DNA of 64,000 bases, from contig JAGCJX010000020.1 in NCBI GenBank assembly GCA_017647795.1, positions 1-64,000 on the forward strand, given 5' to 3'. Origin of the DNA: Bacteroidales bacterium (GTDB lineage: Bacteria; Bacteroidota; Bacteroidia; Bacteroidales; UBA932). Below the pieces are notes generated by a model that was not told the origin of the DNA, did no database searches, and worked only from the letters and a program-made list of their open reading frames with translations. Positions 16,289 to 26,109 of this stretch are shown piece after piece. Every line of letters starts with the position of its first letter. The first letter of the stretch is position 1. The position numbers and the translations under genes were made by a program.

Positions 16289-18061
16289 TTACTCTAGGTT
16301 ATCAATGAATGCATCGCCATCCGGAACCGCTTCGACATTCACGACCTCAACACCCGAGAGGGTCACCGGCAAAACGCCTTGAGCCTCAATCTCGCCAGCC
16401 AACAGACGGGCCACCGCAGCATTGTTGTAATCAGTATTCATGTGCGCAATGACAAATGCATCCAACATACCGGTGTTTTGGAACAACGTATAACCGTAAG
16501 GGATTCCAAAAAATGCAACCACCAACTGCGGACGTTCGGTCTCTGCCATCCAGGCATCCAAGGCCCCTACTTGCCAGTCATTCATCCCAAAAGCACGTTG
16601 GGGATTGCGGTGGGTGTGATGGAGACCAATCACCACAGTCTGGTATTCCGTTTCGAGGCGGTCCTTCAATGCTTGGAACTCTTCCAAGGTCGCGGTAGCA
16701 GGCAAGAGGAAAGAATCCACTTCGGTGTACGCCGAAAGGGCCTCTCCCAGAAATGCCTGTTCTGCCTGATCGGCCGGATGGAAACCGACATAAGCCACCT
16801 TTTTGTTTTGAAGCGGGAAGGCGGCGGCAGTCTTTTGCTGTTGTCCCTTTTCAAAAAGAATCAGGGTTTCTTCACCAATGCGACGTACGAGGTCCTTGTA
16901 CTCCCGTTTGTTGAGCTCTTGCAACAACGAGGCTTTGGTCACCTTCATCCGGGGCTGATCCAAAGGCAACAAACCCAAATCGTATTTCAAACGCAAGACC
17001 TTGCGGACACGTTCATCCAAGTCTTCGCGAGAAATTCGACCGCGACGTACGGCCTTTTTGAGTTGACGGATGGAACCGGGCACATCACTGGGCATCAGCA
17101 TGATGTCCACACCTGCCTCAAAAGCTGCCAACGGAATCTCTTCGGGAGCCAAGTGGTTCGACACCCCTTTCATTCCCAATGCATCGGTGATAACAATGCC
17201 ATCAAAGCCCATTTCCTCTTTCAACAAACCAGTTACCATCGGTTTGGACAAGGACGAGGGAGTACCCGTCGAATCCAAGGCCGGAACATTCAGGTGACCC
17301 AACATCACCATTTCAATGTTCTCGCGACGGATGAGTTCACGGAAAGGATAGAGTTCAATGGAATCCAAGCGCGCACGGTCAAAGTTCAAAACCGGCAGAT
17401 CGTGGTGGGAATCCACAGAAGTATCCCCGTGACCGGGGAAGTGTTTCAGGGAAACAGCCATACCGGCATCCTGCATTCCTCGCACATAAGCTGCCGCATA
17501 GTCTGTCACACGTTCCGGATCCTCCCCAAAGGAACGGACGTTGATTACCGGGTTATTGGGGTTGTTGTTTACGTCCACCACCGGTGCATAGTTGACTTGG
17601 AAACCGAAACGGCGCAGTTGTTCTCCAACCTGCAATCCCATTTCGTACACCAATTCCGGAGAAGACAGGCTACCCAACTGCATTTGTTGCGGAAACTTGA
17701 CCACATCATCAAAACGCATGGACAACCCCCATTCGGCATCAATGGTCATCAGAAACGGCACCTTGGGACGCTCGATCCAATCGTTCATCAGGTCTGCAGC
17801 TGCCTGCAAATCACTGTACATCAAGATCAATCCACCCAACTCGTAGTCCCGGATGTATTCTTCAATTTGTGCAAGACGTTCCGGTGTCTGGCGGCTGGAA
17901 AATGAGACAATGTACAATTGTCCGATCTTCTCCGTGAGACTCATGTCTTCCAAAATCTCATTGACTACTTTTTCACGAGCCATTTCATCTGCTGTTTGAG
18001 CAGAAATGGTGCCTCCGATACACATCAGAAGCACCATCATCCACGTTGTAATACGATTCAT
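16289..18061 (-). CDS. GH3 beta-N-acetylhexosaminidase, NagZ type
   Basis: An exported glycoside hydrolase of family 3 with 590 residues. The signal peptide ends near T-I-S-A-Q. The NagZ-type catalytic loop K-H-F-P-G-H-G-D-T-S-V-D-S-H lies at about 202-215, and the D-A nucleophile region (V-I-T-D-A-L-G-M) at about 289-296. A C-terminal alpha/beta domain (about 400-590) follows. NagZ enzymes release GlcNAc from peptidoglycan fragments or chitooligosaccharides; many Bacteroidota versions are longer and fused to a beta-lactamase fold, which is absent here. The start codon overlaps the stop of the phosphosugar mutase by one base, so the two are coupled. Confidence 0.9.
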   Translation of the reverse strand: MNRITTWMMVLLMCIGGTISAQTADEMAREKVVNEILEDMSLTEKIGQLYIVSFSSRQTPERLAQIEEYIRDYELGGLILMYSDLQAAADLMNDWIERPKVPFLMTIDAEWGLSMRFDDVVKFPQQMQLGSLSSPELVYEMGLQVGEQLRRFGFQVNYAPVVDVNNNPNNPVINVRSFGEDPERVTDYAAAYVRGMQDAGMAVSLKHFPGHGDTSVDSHHDLPVLNFDRARLDSIELYPFRELIRRENIEMVMLGHLNVPALDSTGTPSSLSKPMVTGLLKEEMGFDGIVITDALGMKGVSNHLAPEEIPLAAFEAGVDIMLMPSDVPGSIRQLKKAVRRGRISREDLDERVRKVLRLKYDLGLLPLDQPRMKVTKASLLQELNKREYKDLVRRIGEETLILFEKGQQQKTAAAFPLQNKKVAYVGFHPADQAEQAFLGEALSAYTEVDSFLLPATATLEEFQALKDRLETEYQTVVIGLHHTHRNPQRAFGMNDWQVGALDAWMAETERPQLVVAFFGIPYGYTLFQNTGMLDAFVIAHMNTDYNNAAVARLLAGEIEAQGVLPVTLSGVEVVNVEAVPDGDAFIDNLE

Positions 18062-19722
18062 TATTTGTTGAATTGTTCCATCAAAGCTTTCAACTTCGCA
18101 TCCACATCGTCACCTTTGACGCCGAAGTAAAATTTGATCTTCGGTTCAGTTCCGGAAGGACGGACAGAAACGACAGAACCGTCTTCCGCGAAGAAACGGA
18201 GCACATTGGACTTGGGCAGACCCGTCACCTCCGGTTGGTTGTAGTCCAATACCTTCACAACCTTCGAGCCGGCCAGTTCTGTCGGAGGGTTGTTGCGCAA
18301 GTCCACCATCATTTGAGCGATTTGTTCCAGACCGTCTTTTCCTTTTTTGGTCAGAGAAATCAAAGACTCTTTGTACAAACCGTATTCTTCGTAAATGCGT
18401 TGCAACAAACCGTAGAGGGTCAGACCTTGATCAGCAGCCCAAGCGGCACATTCAGCCACCATCACGCAAGCGATAACGGCATCTTTGTCGCGAACGAATT
18501 CGCCCACGTTGAAGCCGTAACTTTCTTCGCCACCACCGATAAAGGTGCGTTTTCCTTCGTTGTTGCGAATGACTTCAGCAATGTATTTGAAACCGGTCAG
18601 CACATCGTACATCTGAATGCCAAAACGGTCTGCCATCGCACGCATCAGTTCAGTGGTCACGATGGTCTTGACCATGTAGGTATTTTCGTTCAATTTGCCC
18701 AACTCGTTCCAACGGGTCAGCAAATAATAAGTCAACAAGGAAGCAGTTTGGTTACCGTTCAACAAACGGATGGTTCCTTCTGCATCGCGTACAGCAATAC
18801 CCACGCGGTCTGCATCCGGGTCGGTTGCCATCACCAAGTCGGCTCCTTCACGTTCTGCCACCTCAATGGCCATCGTCAGTGCAGAAGACTCTTCCGGGTT
18901 CGGAGAAGCCACGGTCGGGAAATTTCCATCGCTGATTTCTTGTTCAGGAACGCTGTAAATCTTTTCAAATCCAATTTGGCGCAAAGCACGCGGCACCATA
19001 CGGACACCGCTACCGTGCAACGGAGTATAAACAATCTTCAAGTCGCGATGACGGGCTACCGATTCAGGAGACAAGGTCAAGGACAGGATTGAGTCCAAGT
19101 AAACACGGTCCACGTCTTCGCCAATGGTATGGATACGGCTGTGCGGGCAAGTACCAAAACGTACCATCGACGGATCGGTGATCTTCAACACCTCTTCGAT
19201 GACATTTTTATCGTGCGGAGCGGTCAATTGGGCTCCGTCTTGCCAGTAGGCTTTGTAGCCATTGTATTCTTTCGGGTTGTGAGATGCTGTAATCATCACC
19301 CCTACTTGGCATTGCAAATGACGGATCGAGAAGCTCAATTCCGGAACCGGGCGCAGGTTGTCGAACAAGAATACATCAAAACCGTTTTCGGCAAAAACAC
19401 CGGCTGTAATGCAAGCAAAGTCTGCACTGTTGTTACGGGAATCGTAAGAAATTGCCACGCGCAGGGCTTGATCCGGGAAACTTTTCCGAACGTAGTTTGC
19501 CAAGCCTTGAGTCGCCATACCAACAGTGTATTTGTTCATGCGGTTGGTACCAATGCCCATAATTCCGCGCAAACCACCGGTACCGAATTCCAGGTTCTTA
19601 TAAAATGCATCTTCCAATTCCTTCGGATCTCCGTTCAACATGGCATTCACCCGGGTGCGGGTTTCGACGTCATAGGCTTCACCGGTCCACAACATCGCTC
19701 TTTCTCGATAGTTCATTTCCAT
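18061..19722 (-). CDS. Phosphosugar mutase (phosphoglucomutase/phosphomannomutase)
   Basis: An alpha-D-phosphohexomutase of 553 residues that interconverts hexose-1- and hexose-6-phosphates. The phosphoserine loop T-A-S-H-N-P-K-E-Y-N-G (about 143-153), the magnesium loop D-P-D-A-D-R-V-G (about 303-310), the sugar loop G-G-E-E-S-Y-G (about 396-402) and the phosphate loop R-P-S-G-T-E-P-K (near the C-terminus) are all intact. Length fits the long PgcA-like branch. It is cotranscribed with the GH3 gene and divergent from the methyltransferase gene with 53 bp between the starts. Confidence 0.95.
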   Translation of the reverse strand: MEMNYRERAMLWTGEAYDVETRTRVNAMLNGDPKELEDAFYKNLEFGTGGLRGIMGIGTNRMNKYTVGMATQGLANYVRKSFPDQALRVAISYDSRNNSADFACITAGVFAENGFDVFLFDNLRPVPELSFSIRHLQCQVGVMITASHNPKEYNGYKAYWQDGAQLTAPHDKNVIEEVLKITDPSMVRFGTCPHSRIHTIGEDVDRVYLDSILSLTLSPESVARHRDLKIVYTPLHGSGVRMVPRALRQIGFEKIYSVPEQEISDGNFPTVASPNPEESSALTMAIEVAEREGADLVMATDPDADRVGIAVRDAEGTIRLLNGNQTASLLTYYLLTRWNELGKLNENTYMVKTIVTTELMRAMADRFGIQMYDVLTGFKYIAEVIRNNEGKRTFIGGGEESYGFNVGEFVRDKDAVIACVMVAECAAWAADQGLTLYGLLQRIYEEYGLYKESLISLTKKGKDGLEQIAQMMVDLRNNPPTELAGSKVVKVLDYNQPEVTGLPKSNVLRFFAEDGSVVSVRPSGTEPKIKFYFGVKGDDVDAKLKALMEQFNK

Positions 19723-19763
19723 TTTTGTAAATTTTGCGTTGCGCGAAGTTAATCATTATTCCA

Positions 19764-19771
19764 TATCTTTG
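19764..19771 (+). promoter_or_regulatory. -7 box giving a predicted leaderless mRNA (methyltransferase)
   Basis: TATCTTTG ends 4 nt before the ATG at 19776. In this phylum transcription starts a few bases after the box, so the transcript should begin at or next to the start codon. Confidence 0.6.
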
Positions 19772-19775
19772 CAAT

Positions 19776-21074
19776 ATGCAAGCCCAAGATCGAGAATTCA
19801 TCCTTGCCCACGCAGAGGCGGACCCCAAAGACCTCCTGTTGCACGCCCACCGCTATCCCGGCGTGAACCTGACTTTTTGTGCTGCACAAATCGAGGCCCG
19901 TAAAAAAATCCGCAGCAAACTGCCCGAGTGGTATGCCAATCCAGACCTGTACTACCCCAGCGGTCTCTCCCTGGAACAAGCCAGCAGCCAGACCACTGCT
20001 TTGTACAAAGCACGCCTGATTCAAGCGGGTCGTCGGGAGCAACCGGAGTACTGTTCTGCAGACCTGACCGGAGGCCTCGGCATCGACTCCTCCTACATCG
20101 CACGGGCAACGGACCACCACACCTACATCGAACGCAACGGGCAACTCTGTGAAGCCGCTGTTCATAATTTTGCAACCTTGGGACTGGCTCACAAAACCCG
20201 GATCCTCCACCAGGAATTGACGGAAGCCGATTTGAGCACTGTCCTGGAAGGCGTACACTGCGTGTACCTGGACCCGGCCCGACGTTCCCATAGCGGAGGA
20301 CGCGTTTTCTCCATCGCCGACTGCGAACCGAACCTGCTGGCTTGGAAATCCATCCTGCTGCAGCCCACACGGACCGTCTGGGTCAAACTATCTCCGATGA
20401 TTGACCTGAAAGCCACCCTACAACTTCTGCCCGAGGCACAGGAAGTACACATTCTGTCGGTGAGCAACGAAGTCAAAGAGCTCCTCATCCGTCTGGAGGG
20501 CCAAAGTCCCGACATCCCGGAAACCACCCTGGCTGCCGAACAAGTTCCCATCCATTGTGTAGCCCTGGATGCTACCGACGGAGAGATTCTGTACCAATAT
20601 ACATTTACCCTGGAACAAGAGCAGAACTGTCCCACGGGACAACGGTGGAAGCCGGCCTTGCCCCAACACAACATGGCAACGGACCCAGGCTACCTCTACG
20701 AACCCGACAAGTCCATCCTCAAGGGAGGTGCCTTCAAGTCCATCGGCCAGGCTTATGGTCTGGAGAAACTCTCGACCAACACCCACCTTTACTACGCTTG
20801 CGAACACTTGACCGACTTCCCGGGACGCGCCTTTCGTATCTTGCTGGTTAGTGAATTCAGCAAACGGTCGGCCGCCGAATTGGCCCAAGTCCTGCCGGAT
20901 GGAAAATCCAACGTAACGGCCCGGAATTTCCCCCTGACCTCGGAAGCCCTTCAGCAAAAATTAAAACTAAAAAACGGCGACCGTCACCACGTGTTCTGTA
21001 CCACGCTGGACGATCGCCGCAAAGTATTGCTCTTGACGGAGCCGGTTAGTTATTCCACAAAGAACCGTCAATGA
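19776..21074 (+). CDS. SAM-dependent methyltransferase with THUMP-like domain
   Basis: A class I methyltransferase-like protein of 432 residues. The SAM-binding loop D-L-T-G-G-L-G-I-D lies at about 98-106 and the catalytic-type motif Y-L-D-P-A-R-R at about 162-168. The C-terminal region matches the THUMP-like domain found with such enzymes in this phylum, so an RNA substrate is likely, but the modified base is unknown. The ATG at 19776 is preferred over an in-frame ATG at 19734 because a TATCTTTG promoter box lies between them. The 3' end overlaps the convergent DPP-IV gene by 29 bp. Confidence 0.82.
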   Translation: MQAQDREFILAHAEADPKDLLLHAHRYPGVNLTFCAAQIEARKKIRSKLPEWYANPDLYYPSGLSLEQASSQTTALYKARLIQAGRREQPEYCSADLTGGLGIDSSYIARATDHHTYIERNGQLCEAAVHNFATLGLAHKTRILHQELTEADLSTVLEGVHCVYLDPARRSHSGGRVFSIADCEPNLLAWKSILLQPTRTVWVKLSPMIDLKATLQLLPEAQEVHILSVSNEVKELLIRLEGQSPDIPETTLAAEQVPIHCVALDATDGEILYQYTFTLEQEQNCPTGQRWKPALPQHNMATDPGYLYEPDKSILKGGAFKSIGQAYGLEKLSTNTHLYYACEHLTDFPGRAFRILLVSEFSKRSAAELAQVLPDGKSNVTARNFPLTSEALQQKLKLKNGDRHHVFCTTLDDRRKVLLLTEPVSYSTKNRQ

Positions 21075-23214
21075 TATCGGCCGGAGCCTCTTGATCCAAA
21101 AGATAGCGGTACCAGAATACCAGGTCCTCACGGGTAGAGTGCATTCCTTGGTAACCCCGATAGCCGTGCAAACCGCCCGGATAGATCATCAGTTCAAACA
21201 AAGCACCTTCTTTTTGCATCGCATCCACCAACTGCAAAGTTTGTTGGAAATGCACATTGTCGTCACTGGTGCCGTGGGTGAGACGCAACATGGAAGTGTT
21301 CCGGTCGCCGCGGTACAAATCTACTTGATTCATCACGCGGGTCTTCGCATACCCTTCCGGGTTGGTTTGCGGGGTATCCATGTAGCGTTCGGTGTAGTGT
21401 GAGTCATACAACGCCCAGTCGTACACACCGCCACCAGCGATTCCATATTGGAAGTAATCCGCACCCGCTGTCAAGGCTTGAACAGTCATCGTTCCACCGA
21501 ACGAGAAGCCGGTGATACCAATCTTATTTCCATCAACAAAAGGCAGGCTGCGCAGGTATTTTGCCCATTCAATGAAGTCTTGCAATTCCACCACGCCCAA
21601 TTGACGGAAGATATGGTTCAACGCTTCTTTACCGTTGTGTCCGCCGGCACGACAGTCCACGGTGATTTGAATGATTCCTTCGTTCGCCCACCATTGGTTG
21701 GCAAAAGAGGGATTTTTCCAACGGTCAAAGACTTGGGGTGAGTTCGGACCACCGTAAATGCTAACAATCACCGGATATTTCTTGTTCGGATCCATGTCCA
21801 AGGGCAAGGTCATCAAACCCGGGAGTTCGTAACCGTCCGGGGTGGTGATGCTCACCAATTCCGGCAAAGCCACACGGTACTGGTCAAAGTTCGGACCTTT
21901 GGCATTGTCAAGTTCCACCACTTTCATCTTGCGGCCAGGAACCACCAACGACAAGATCGAAGGAGTTTGTGCATTGTTGTACACGGCCACATATTGTTTG
22001 TTATCCGGAGAAATCAGCACCGTCTCAAAGTTGTACGGACCGAAGGAAATCTTCTCCGTCTTTTGGTTCTTCATGTTCACCTTGTACACATCCCGACGAA
22101 CCGGAGAGTCACAGTTGGCACTGTAGAACAACAGACCTGCTTTTTCATCGACTTTCAAAATACGGATGTTCCAGTTCTTGCCGGTAGTCAATTGTTTCAC
22201 GGGAGCCGAGCCATCGTAGGGCACGTAGTAGATTTGTTCCCACAACGAGAAGTCACGCACCATGTACATGCCTTCGCCGGTAAAATGGCCTTCGGTCACC
22301 CAGTCAATCCACGTCGGTTGGGTTTCTTCGTAGATCGGTGATTTGGTACCTTGCTTCGGATCCACTTGGTAGATGAACATTTCATTTTGCTCCCGAGGCA
22401 TCCACGGAACAATGAAACGTTGGGAGTCACCGGACCAATAAGGAATGCCGAAGTATTGGTCGTCAGCCTCGTTGAAATCAGCCCAAACGGCTACAGGAAG
22501 GTCGCGACTCTTCAAATTGCCAATTTCCACAAAGCCCACACGGACACCCGGGTTGGTGTCGCCTGCCTTCGGATAACGGGTTTCAGTCAAGGTGCCGTGT
22601 TGTCCTTTGGCATCGTAAATCGGGAACATCGGAACTTGGGAGTTGTCAAAACGGTAGAAAGCAATGGATTTGCTGTCCGGAGACCACCAGAATGCACGGT
22701 ATTTCGACGGACGACCCAAAATTTCTTCGTAGTACACCCAAGAAGCCTTACCATTCAAAATCAACTCATTGCCATCGAAGGTGTATTGTTTTTCAATACC
22801 TGTGGCCACTTCGTAGACAAAGAGGTTGTGATTGCGGGTAAAGGCGATCATCGTCGAGTCCGGTGAATACGTCAGGTTTTCTCCTTCAATTTCCACGGCC
22901 GGAGCTGTTGTCTGCGCAGTTTCAGGAGCGACATACGGACGGTATGTTCCCTTGCGAGTGTTGTACACCATCAGATCGTATTTCGCTGTTTCGGTGTTGT
23001 ACTGCATTACCAGGAGGTTTTGGGCATCCACCCAGTCCATTGGCATGGACATCGGCTTGGTCACGCCATGGGGATCCACCAGGTTGCGCGGCATTTGCGC
23101 CAATTCTTGACGCGTAAACTTACGGGCGTCTTCGACTGCGGTCGTCGGTGACTGCGCAAAAAGCGGCAACCCCACCAACAGAGCGGCTACGAAGGCAATT
23201 GTTTTTTTCTTCAT
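21046..23214 (-). CDS. Dipeptidyl peptidase IV-type serine peptidase (S9B)
   Basis: 722 residues with a signal peptide (K-K-K, hydrophobic core, L-F-A-Q). An N-terminal beta-propeller (about 90-470) precedes an alpha/beta hydrolase domain. The nucleophile is Ser in G-F-S-F-G-G (about 575; many relatives have G-W-S-Y-G-G), with the acid in T-S-D-D-N-V-H and the base in G-L-H-G-Y. The propeller E-E motif region reads Y-E-E-I-L-G-R, which binds the peptide N-terminus in this family. It should release X-Pro or X-Ala dipeptides in the periplasm or at the surface. It is the last gene of the sensor-trkH-helicase run, 14 bp after the helicase. Confidence 0.92.
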   Translation of the reverse strand: MKKKTIAFVAALLVGLPLFAQSPTTAVEDARKFTRQELAQMPRNLVDPHGVTKPMSMPMDWVDAQNLLVMQYNTETAKYDLMVYNTRKGTYRPYVAPETAQTTAPAVEIEGENLTYSPDSTMIAFTRNHNLFVYEVATGIEKQYTFDGNELILNGKASWVYYEEILGRPSKYRAFWWSPDSKSIAFYRFDNSQVPMFPIYDAKGQHGTLTETRYPKAGDTNPGVRVGFVEIGNLKSRDLPVAVWADFNEADDQYFGIPYWSGDSQRFIVPWMPREQNEMFIYQVDPKQGTKSPIYEETQPTWIDWVTEGHFTGEGMYMVRDFSLWEQIYYVPYDGSAPVKQLTTGKNWNIRILKVDEKAGLLFYSANCDSPVRRDVYKVNMKNQKTEKISFGPYNFETVLISPDNKQYVAVYNNAQTPSILSLVVPGRKMKVVELDNAKGPNFDQYRVALPELVSITTPDGYELPGLMTLPLDMDPNKKYPVIVSIYGGPNSPQVFDRWKNPSFANQWWANEGIIQITVDCRAGGHNGKEALNHIFRQLGVVELQDFIEWAKYLRSLPFVDGNKIGITGFSFGGTMTVQALTAGADYFQYGIAGGGVYDWALYDSHYTERYMDTPQTNPEGYAKTRVMNQVDLYRGDRNTSMLRLTHGTSDDNVHFQQTLQLVDAMQKEGALFELMIYPGGLHGYRGYQGMHSTREDLVFWYRYLLDQEAPADIIDGSLWNN

Positions 23215-23228
23215 ACTTTATTGTGTTA

Positions 23229-24689
23229 CTAATTAAAAAATTCGTCCCTAAAATTCACCAAATACACCCGTTCAACACCACGGGTAATGGCGGTGTACAA
23301 CCATTTCATATCCTCCAAGGTCAGAACATCCTGCCAGAAAGGATTATCCACAAACACAGCCTTCCACTGCCCGCCTTGCGACTTGTGGCAGGTAATGGCC
23401 GAGGCATATTTGATCTGCAAAGCATTGTAATACAAATCTTCCCGCACCTGCTTCTGGATCTTGCGCTTGGTCTTCAAATGGGCATAATCCTCGTACACTC
23501 CTTCGTAGAGTTGGCGTTGCTGCTCTTGGGTGAGCGAAGCCGACTCCGAAGTCAGGGTATCCAGAATAACCTTGGCCGTAATCTCCACATCGTTGTAATC
23601 CGGGAAACGCAGTTGTGCCTCAGCAAAATGAAGGCCGTAACGCTCTTCGTAGTTCCGGATGCGCAACAGTTCTGCCACGTCCCCATTTGCAATAAAATCC
23701 AATTCCGGCACTTCCTCCAAAAATTGGTAACAGTTCTTGACCACCATCAACTTATCTCCTCGGTTCAACTGTTCCTCCCGATAGAGGACACTGCCCCGGA
23801 TTCCGGCGTTGTAACGGTTCGCCCGTTTGTTCGAGCGGCACAACACCACAGTTTCATCCAAGCCATAACGATCGATGCAATCGGAAAGTTTCTCAATCAG
23901 CTCTCCCCCCGTGATCCGCTCAAAATCCGGAAAGTTCTTCACGTCCAAAGTCGGCGGATCCACTTCGTCCACATAGGCCTCTTCTGCCTCCTGGATGAGT
24001 TCCCGGACCAAGGTTGCATTGTACAGAATTCCGGATTCAGCCGTCTGCCGCACCACACTGGAAAGATGCGTCATCTCTACACAGCCAAACGAGGCCTGCA
24101 GGTAGTCCATATCCAACGCAGGACTGCGTTCCAACGAAATGGGAGGCAGCTGTGCACTGTCTCCAATCAGGATGAGCCGGTTGTTCTGTCCATTCCGCAC
24201 AAAAGTCATCAAGTCGGCCAACAAATCCCCAGTCCCAAACGGAGAGCCCAGGGTCTGTCCAGCGATGAGCGAAGCCTCATCCACAATGAATACCGTATCC
24301 GACGCTTTGTTCACATTCAACGAAAACTGTCCGACTCCGTCGTTCAACGACCGCTGGCGGTAGATGGTCTTGTGGACCGTCGCACTTTTCTGTCCTGTAT
24401 AACCGGCCAGGACTTTGGCAGCCCGGCCCGTCGGAGCCATGAGTTTGAATTTTTGCTGAAAAGCCTGCAACGTCCGTACATAGGCAGCCATCGACGAGGT
24501 CTTCCCCGTACCCGCATAACCATTGATCACCAGCAAATCTTCCTCCTGGCGCGACGTGGTAAAATCAGCCAAACGACGAAACAGTTCAATCTGATCCTCC
24601 GTCGGCTCAAAGGCAAAGGAATCCAACAACTTCTGGTAAAAGAAATCCGCTACACCCATCTGCCTATGCGTTTCGTTTAAAAATGACAA
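23229..24689 (-). CDS. RecD-like ATP-dependent DNA helicase
   Basis: A superfamily 1B helicase of 486 residues. Walker A is G-Y-A-G-T-G-K-T-S (about 58-66), followed by A-P-T-G-R-A-A-K, then F-I-V-D-E-A-S-L (Walker B, about 132-139) and L-I-G-D-S-A-Q-L-P-P. The C-terminal UvrD_C_2-type motif A-I-T-C-H-K-S-Q-G-G-Q-W is present near 440. It lacks the N-terminal domain of full-length RecD2. Start choice is open: ATG 24689 overlaps trkH by 26 bp, while ATG 24659 lies four bases after the trkH stop and still leaves the helicase core whole. Confidence 0.9.
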   Translation of the reverse strand: MSFLNETHRQMGVADFFYQKLLDSFAFEPTEDQIELFRRLADFTTSRQEEDLLVINGYAGTGKTSSMAAYVRTLQAFQQKFKLMAPTGRAAKVLAGYTGQKSATVHKTIYRQRSLNDGVGQFSLNVNKASDTVFIVDEASLIAGQTLGSPFGTGDLLADLMTFVRNGQNNRLILIGDSAQLPPISLERSPALDMDYLQASFGCVEMTHLSSVVRQTAESGILYNATLVRELIQEAEEAYVDEVDPPTLDVKNFPDFERITGGELIEKLSDCIDRYGLDETVVLCRSNKRANRYNAGIRGSVLYREEQLNRGDKLMVVKNCYQFLEEVPELDFIANGDVAELLRIRNYEERYGLHFAEAQLRFPDYNDVEITAKVILDTLTSESASLTQEQQRQLYEGVYEDYAHLKTKRKIQKQVREDLYYNALQIKYASAITCHKSQGGQWKAVFVDNPFWQDVLTLEDMKWLYTAITRGVERVYLVNFRDEFFN

Positions 24690-26109
24690 AAATCAACAGC
24701 ATGGCAAAGATCTCCAGACGGCCAAAGAGCATCTGTGAAGTCAGCACAAACTTGGCAAAACCAGCGAAATGCCCGTAATTGTCCAGGACCCCACAGGATC
24801 CGAAGCCCGGCCCGACGTTCCCCATCGAAGCCAACGAGGCACTCAAAGAATCCATCAGGTCCAAACCTGTGATGGACAGCAAAATAGCTCCAAAGAAGAT
24901 GCAGAGCAGGTACATCAGCACATAGACACATACCCGGGAGACAAATTCCGCATCAACGATGTGGTTGCCGATTTTAATCGGAATCACCGCATTCGGGTGC
25001 AACATCTTGCGCAAGTGCCCACGGAAAGATTGGACCATGATCCAAATCCGGTCCACCTTGATCCCCCCGGTCGTCGAACCGGAGCAGGCACATTGAATGG
25101 ATATGTACATCAACAGGAAAATCGAAAACAGCGGCCAATGGGAAGAGTCAGCATTTGCCAAACCACTGGTCGATGCAAAAGAAATAACGTGGAATGCAGC
25201 ATAACGGAAGGCCTGTCCCCAGGTGGTAACAACCTCTTCCCAGCGAAGGTTGAGGGTCACCAGTACCGTCACAATCAACAGACTACCCAGGTAGAATCGG
25301 ATGATCGGAGACTTGAAAATCTTCAAACTCCGTTTGGCAACGGTCAAGTAGAGCAAACCAAAATGCAAACTGGATATCAACATCATGACCGCACAGACCG
25401 CCTCAATCGCCGGTGAATTGTAGTGGGCAATGGAGAGGTTCTTGGTACTCAATCCCCCGGTCGCCACAATCGTAAACGCATGGTTCACGGCGTCAAACAG
25501 CGGCATACCGGCCAAATAAAGTGCCAGGATGGTCACCACCGTCAGAATAACATAGACGCTGCCAATGATGCGCACTGACTGCTGGGTCTTGTACTGATAA
25601 TTTTCTTTGGACAGGACCGACACCTCGATCTTATACATCCGCGTACGAAGGGACGAACTCGGCAGCAACATGAGCATAAAAATCACCACCCCAAGCCCAC
25701 CCAGGTAATGCGTAGAAGATCGCCAGAACAAAAGACTCGGCGGCAGGGCTTCGATATCCGTCAATATCGTTGCACCCGTCGTTGTAATCCCCGAAACACT
25801 CTCAAACCAGGCATTGATCATCGTAAACTCACCCCCATACAAGAGGTAAGGAAACATCCCGAAAATACAGGAAAGCACCCAAGATAACACCATGATGGCA
25901 AAGCCCTCACGCAGGTTGATGTTTCCGGAAGAGTGCACAAAAATCAACGGAAAAGCACCGAAGAGCATCGTAATGACCGCACTGATGAGCAACGGAGAAA
26001 ATCCCGCATCCGTTCCGTACAGCAACGAAACGCCGACGGACAGGAACATAAAAATTGCCTCAAAAGCCAAGGCAATGCCCACGTAGCGAGAAATGAGTTT
26101 GATGTTCAT
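24664..26109 (-). CDS. trkH: TrkH-type potassium uptake protein
   Basis: The membrane pore subunit of a Trk K+ (or Na+-coupled K+) uptake system, 481 residues. The first selectivity-filter loop reads G-I-T-T-T-G-A-T (about 107-114), the second F-T-I-V-A-T-G-G-L-S-T (about 212-222) and the third F-A-S-T-S-G-L (about 310-316). The fourth lies near M-G-N-V-G-P-G-F-G. No TrkA gene is in the window. The gene overlaps the upstream four-helix-bundle protein by 4 bp, a strong sign of co-translation, and is followed by the RecD-like helicase. Confidence 0.93.
   Translation of the reverse strand: MNIKLISRYVGIALAFEAIFMFLSVGVSLLYGTDAGFSPLLISAVITMLFGAFPLIFVHSSGNINLREGFAIMVLSWVLSCIFGMFPYLLYGGEFTMINAWFESVSGITTTGATILTDIEALPPSLLFWRSSTHYLGGLGVVIFMLMLLPSSSLRTRMYKIEVSVLSKENYQYKTQQSVRIIGSVYVILTVVTILALYLAGMPLFDAVNHAFTIVATGGLSTKNLSIAHYNSPAIEAVCAVMMLISSLHFGLLYLTVAKRSLKIFKSPIIRFYLGSLLIVTVLVTLNLRWEEVVTTWGQAFRYAAFHVISFASTSGLANADSSHWPLFSIFLLMYISIQCACSGSTTGGIKVDRIWIMVQSFRGHLRKMLHPNAVIPIKIGNHIVDAEFVSRVCVYVLMYLLCIFFGAILLSITGLDLMDSLSASLASMGNVGPGFGSCGVLDNYGHFAGFAKFVLTSQMLFGRLEIFAMLLIFVIFKRNA

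Noticed and set aside
23148-24680. A 510-codon open frame antisense to the helicase gene, and similar ones opposite the GH3 (16379-17905), cydA (39094-40236), DUF349 (36566-37621) and transporter (30659-31543) genes
   Set aside because: The sense genes have clear family motifs. The antisense frames have skewed composition and no recognisable motif, and their length follows from codon bias that avoids TTA, CTA and TCA.
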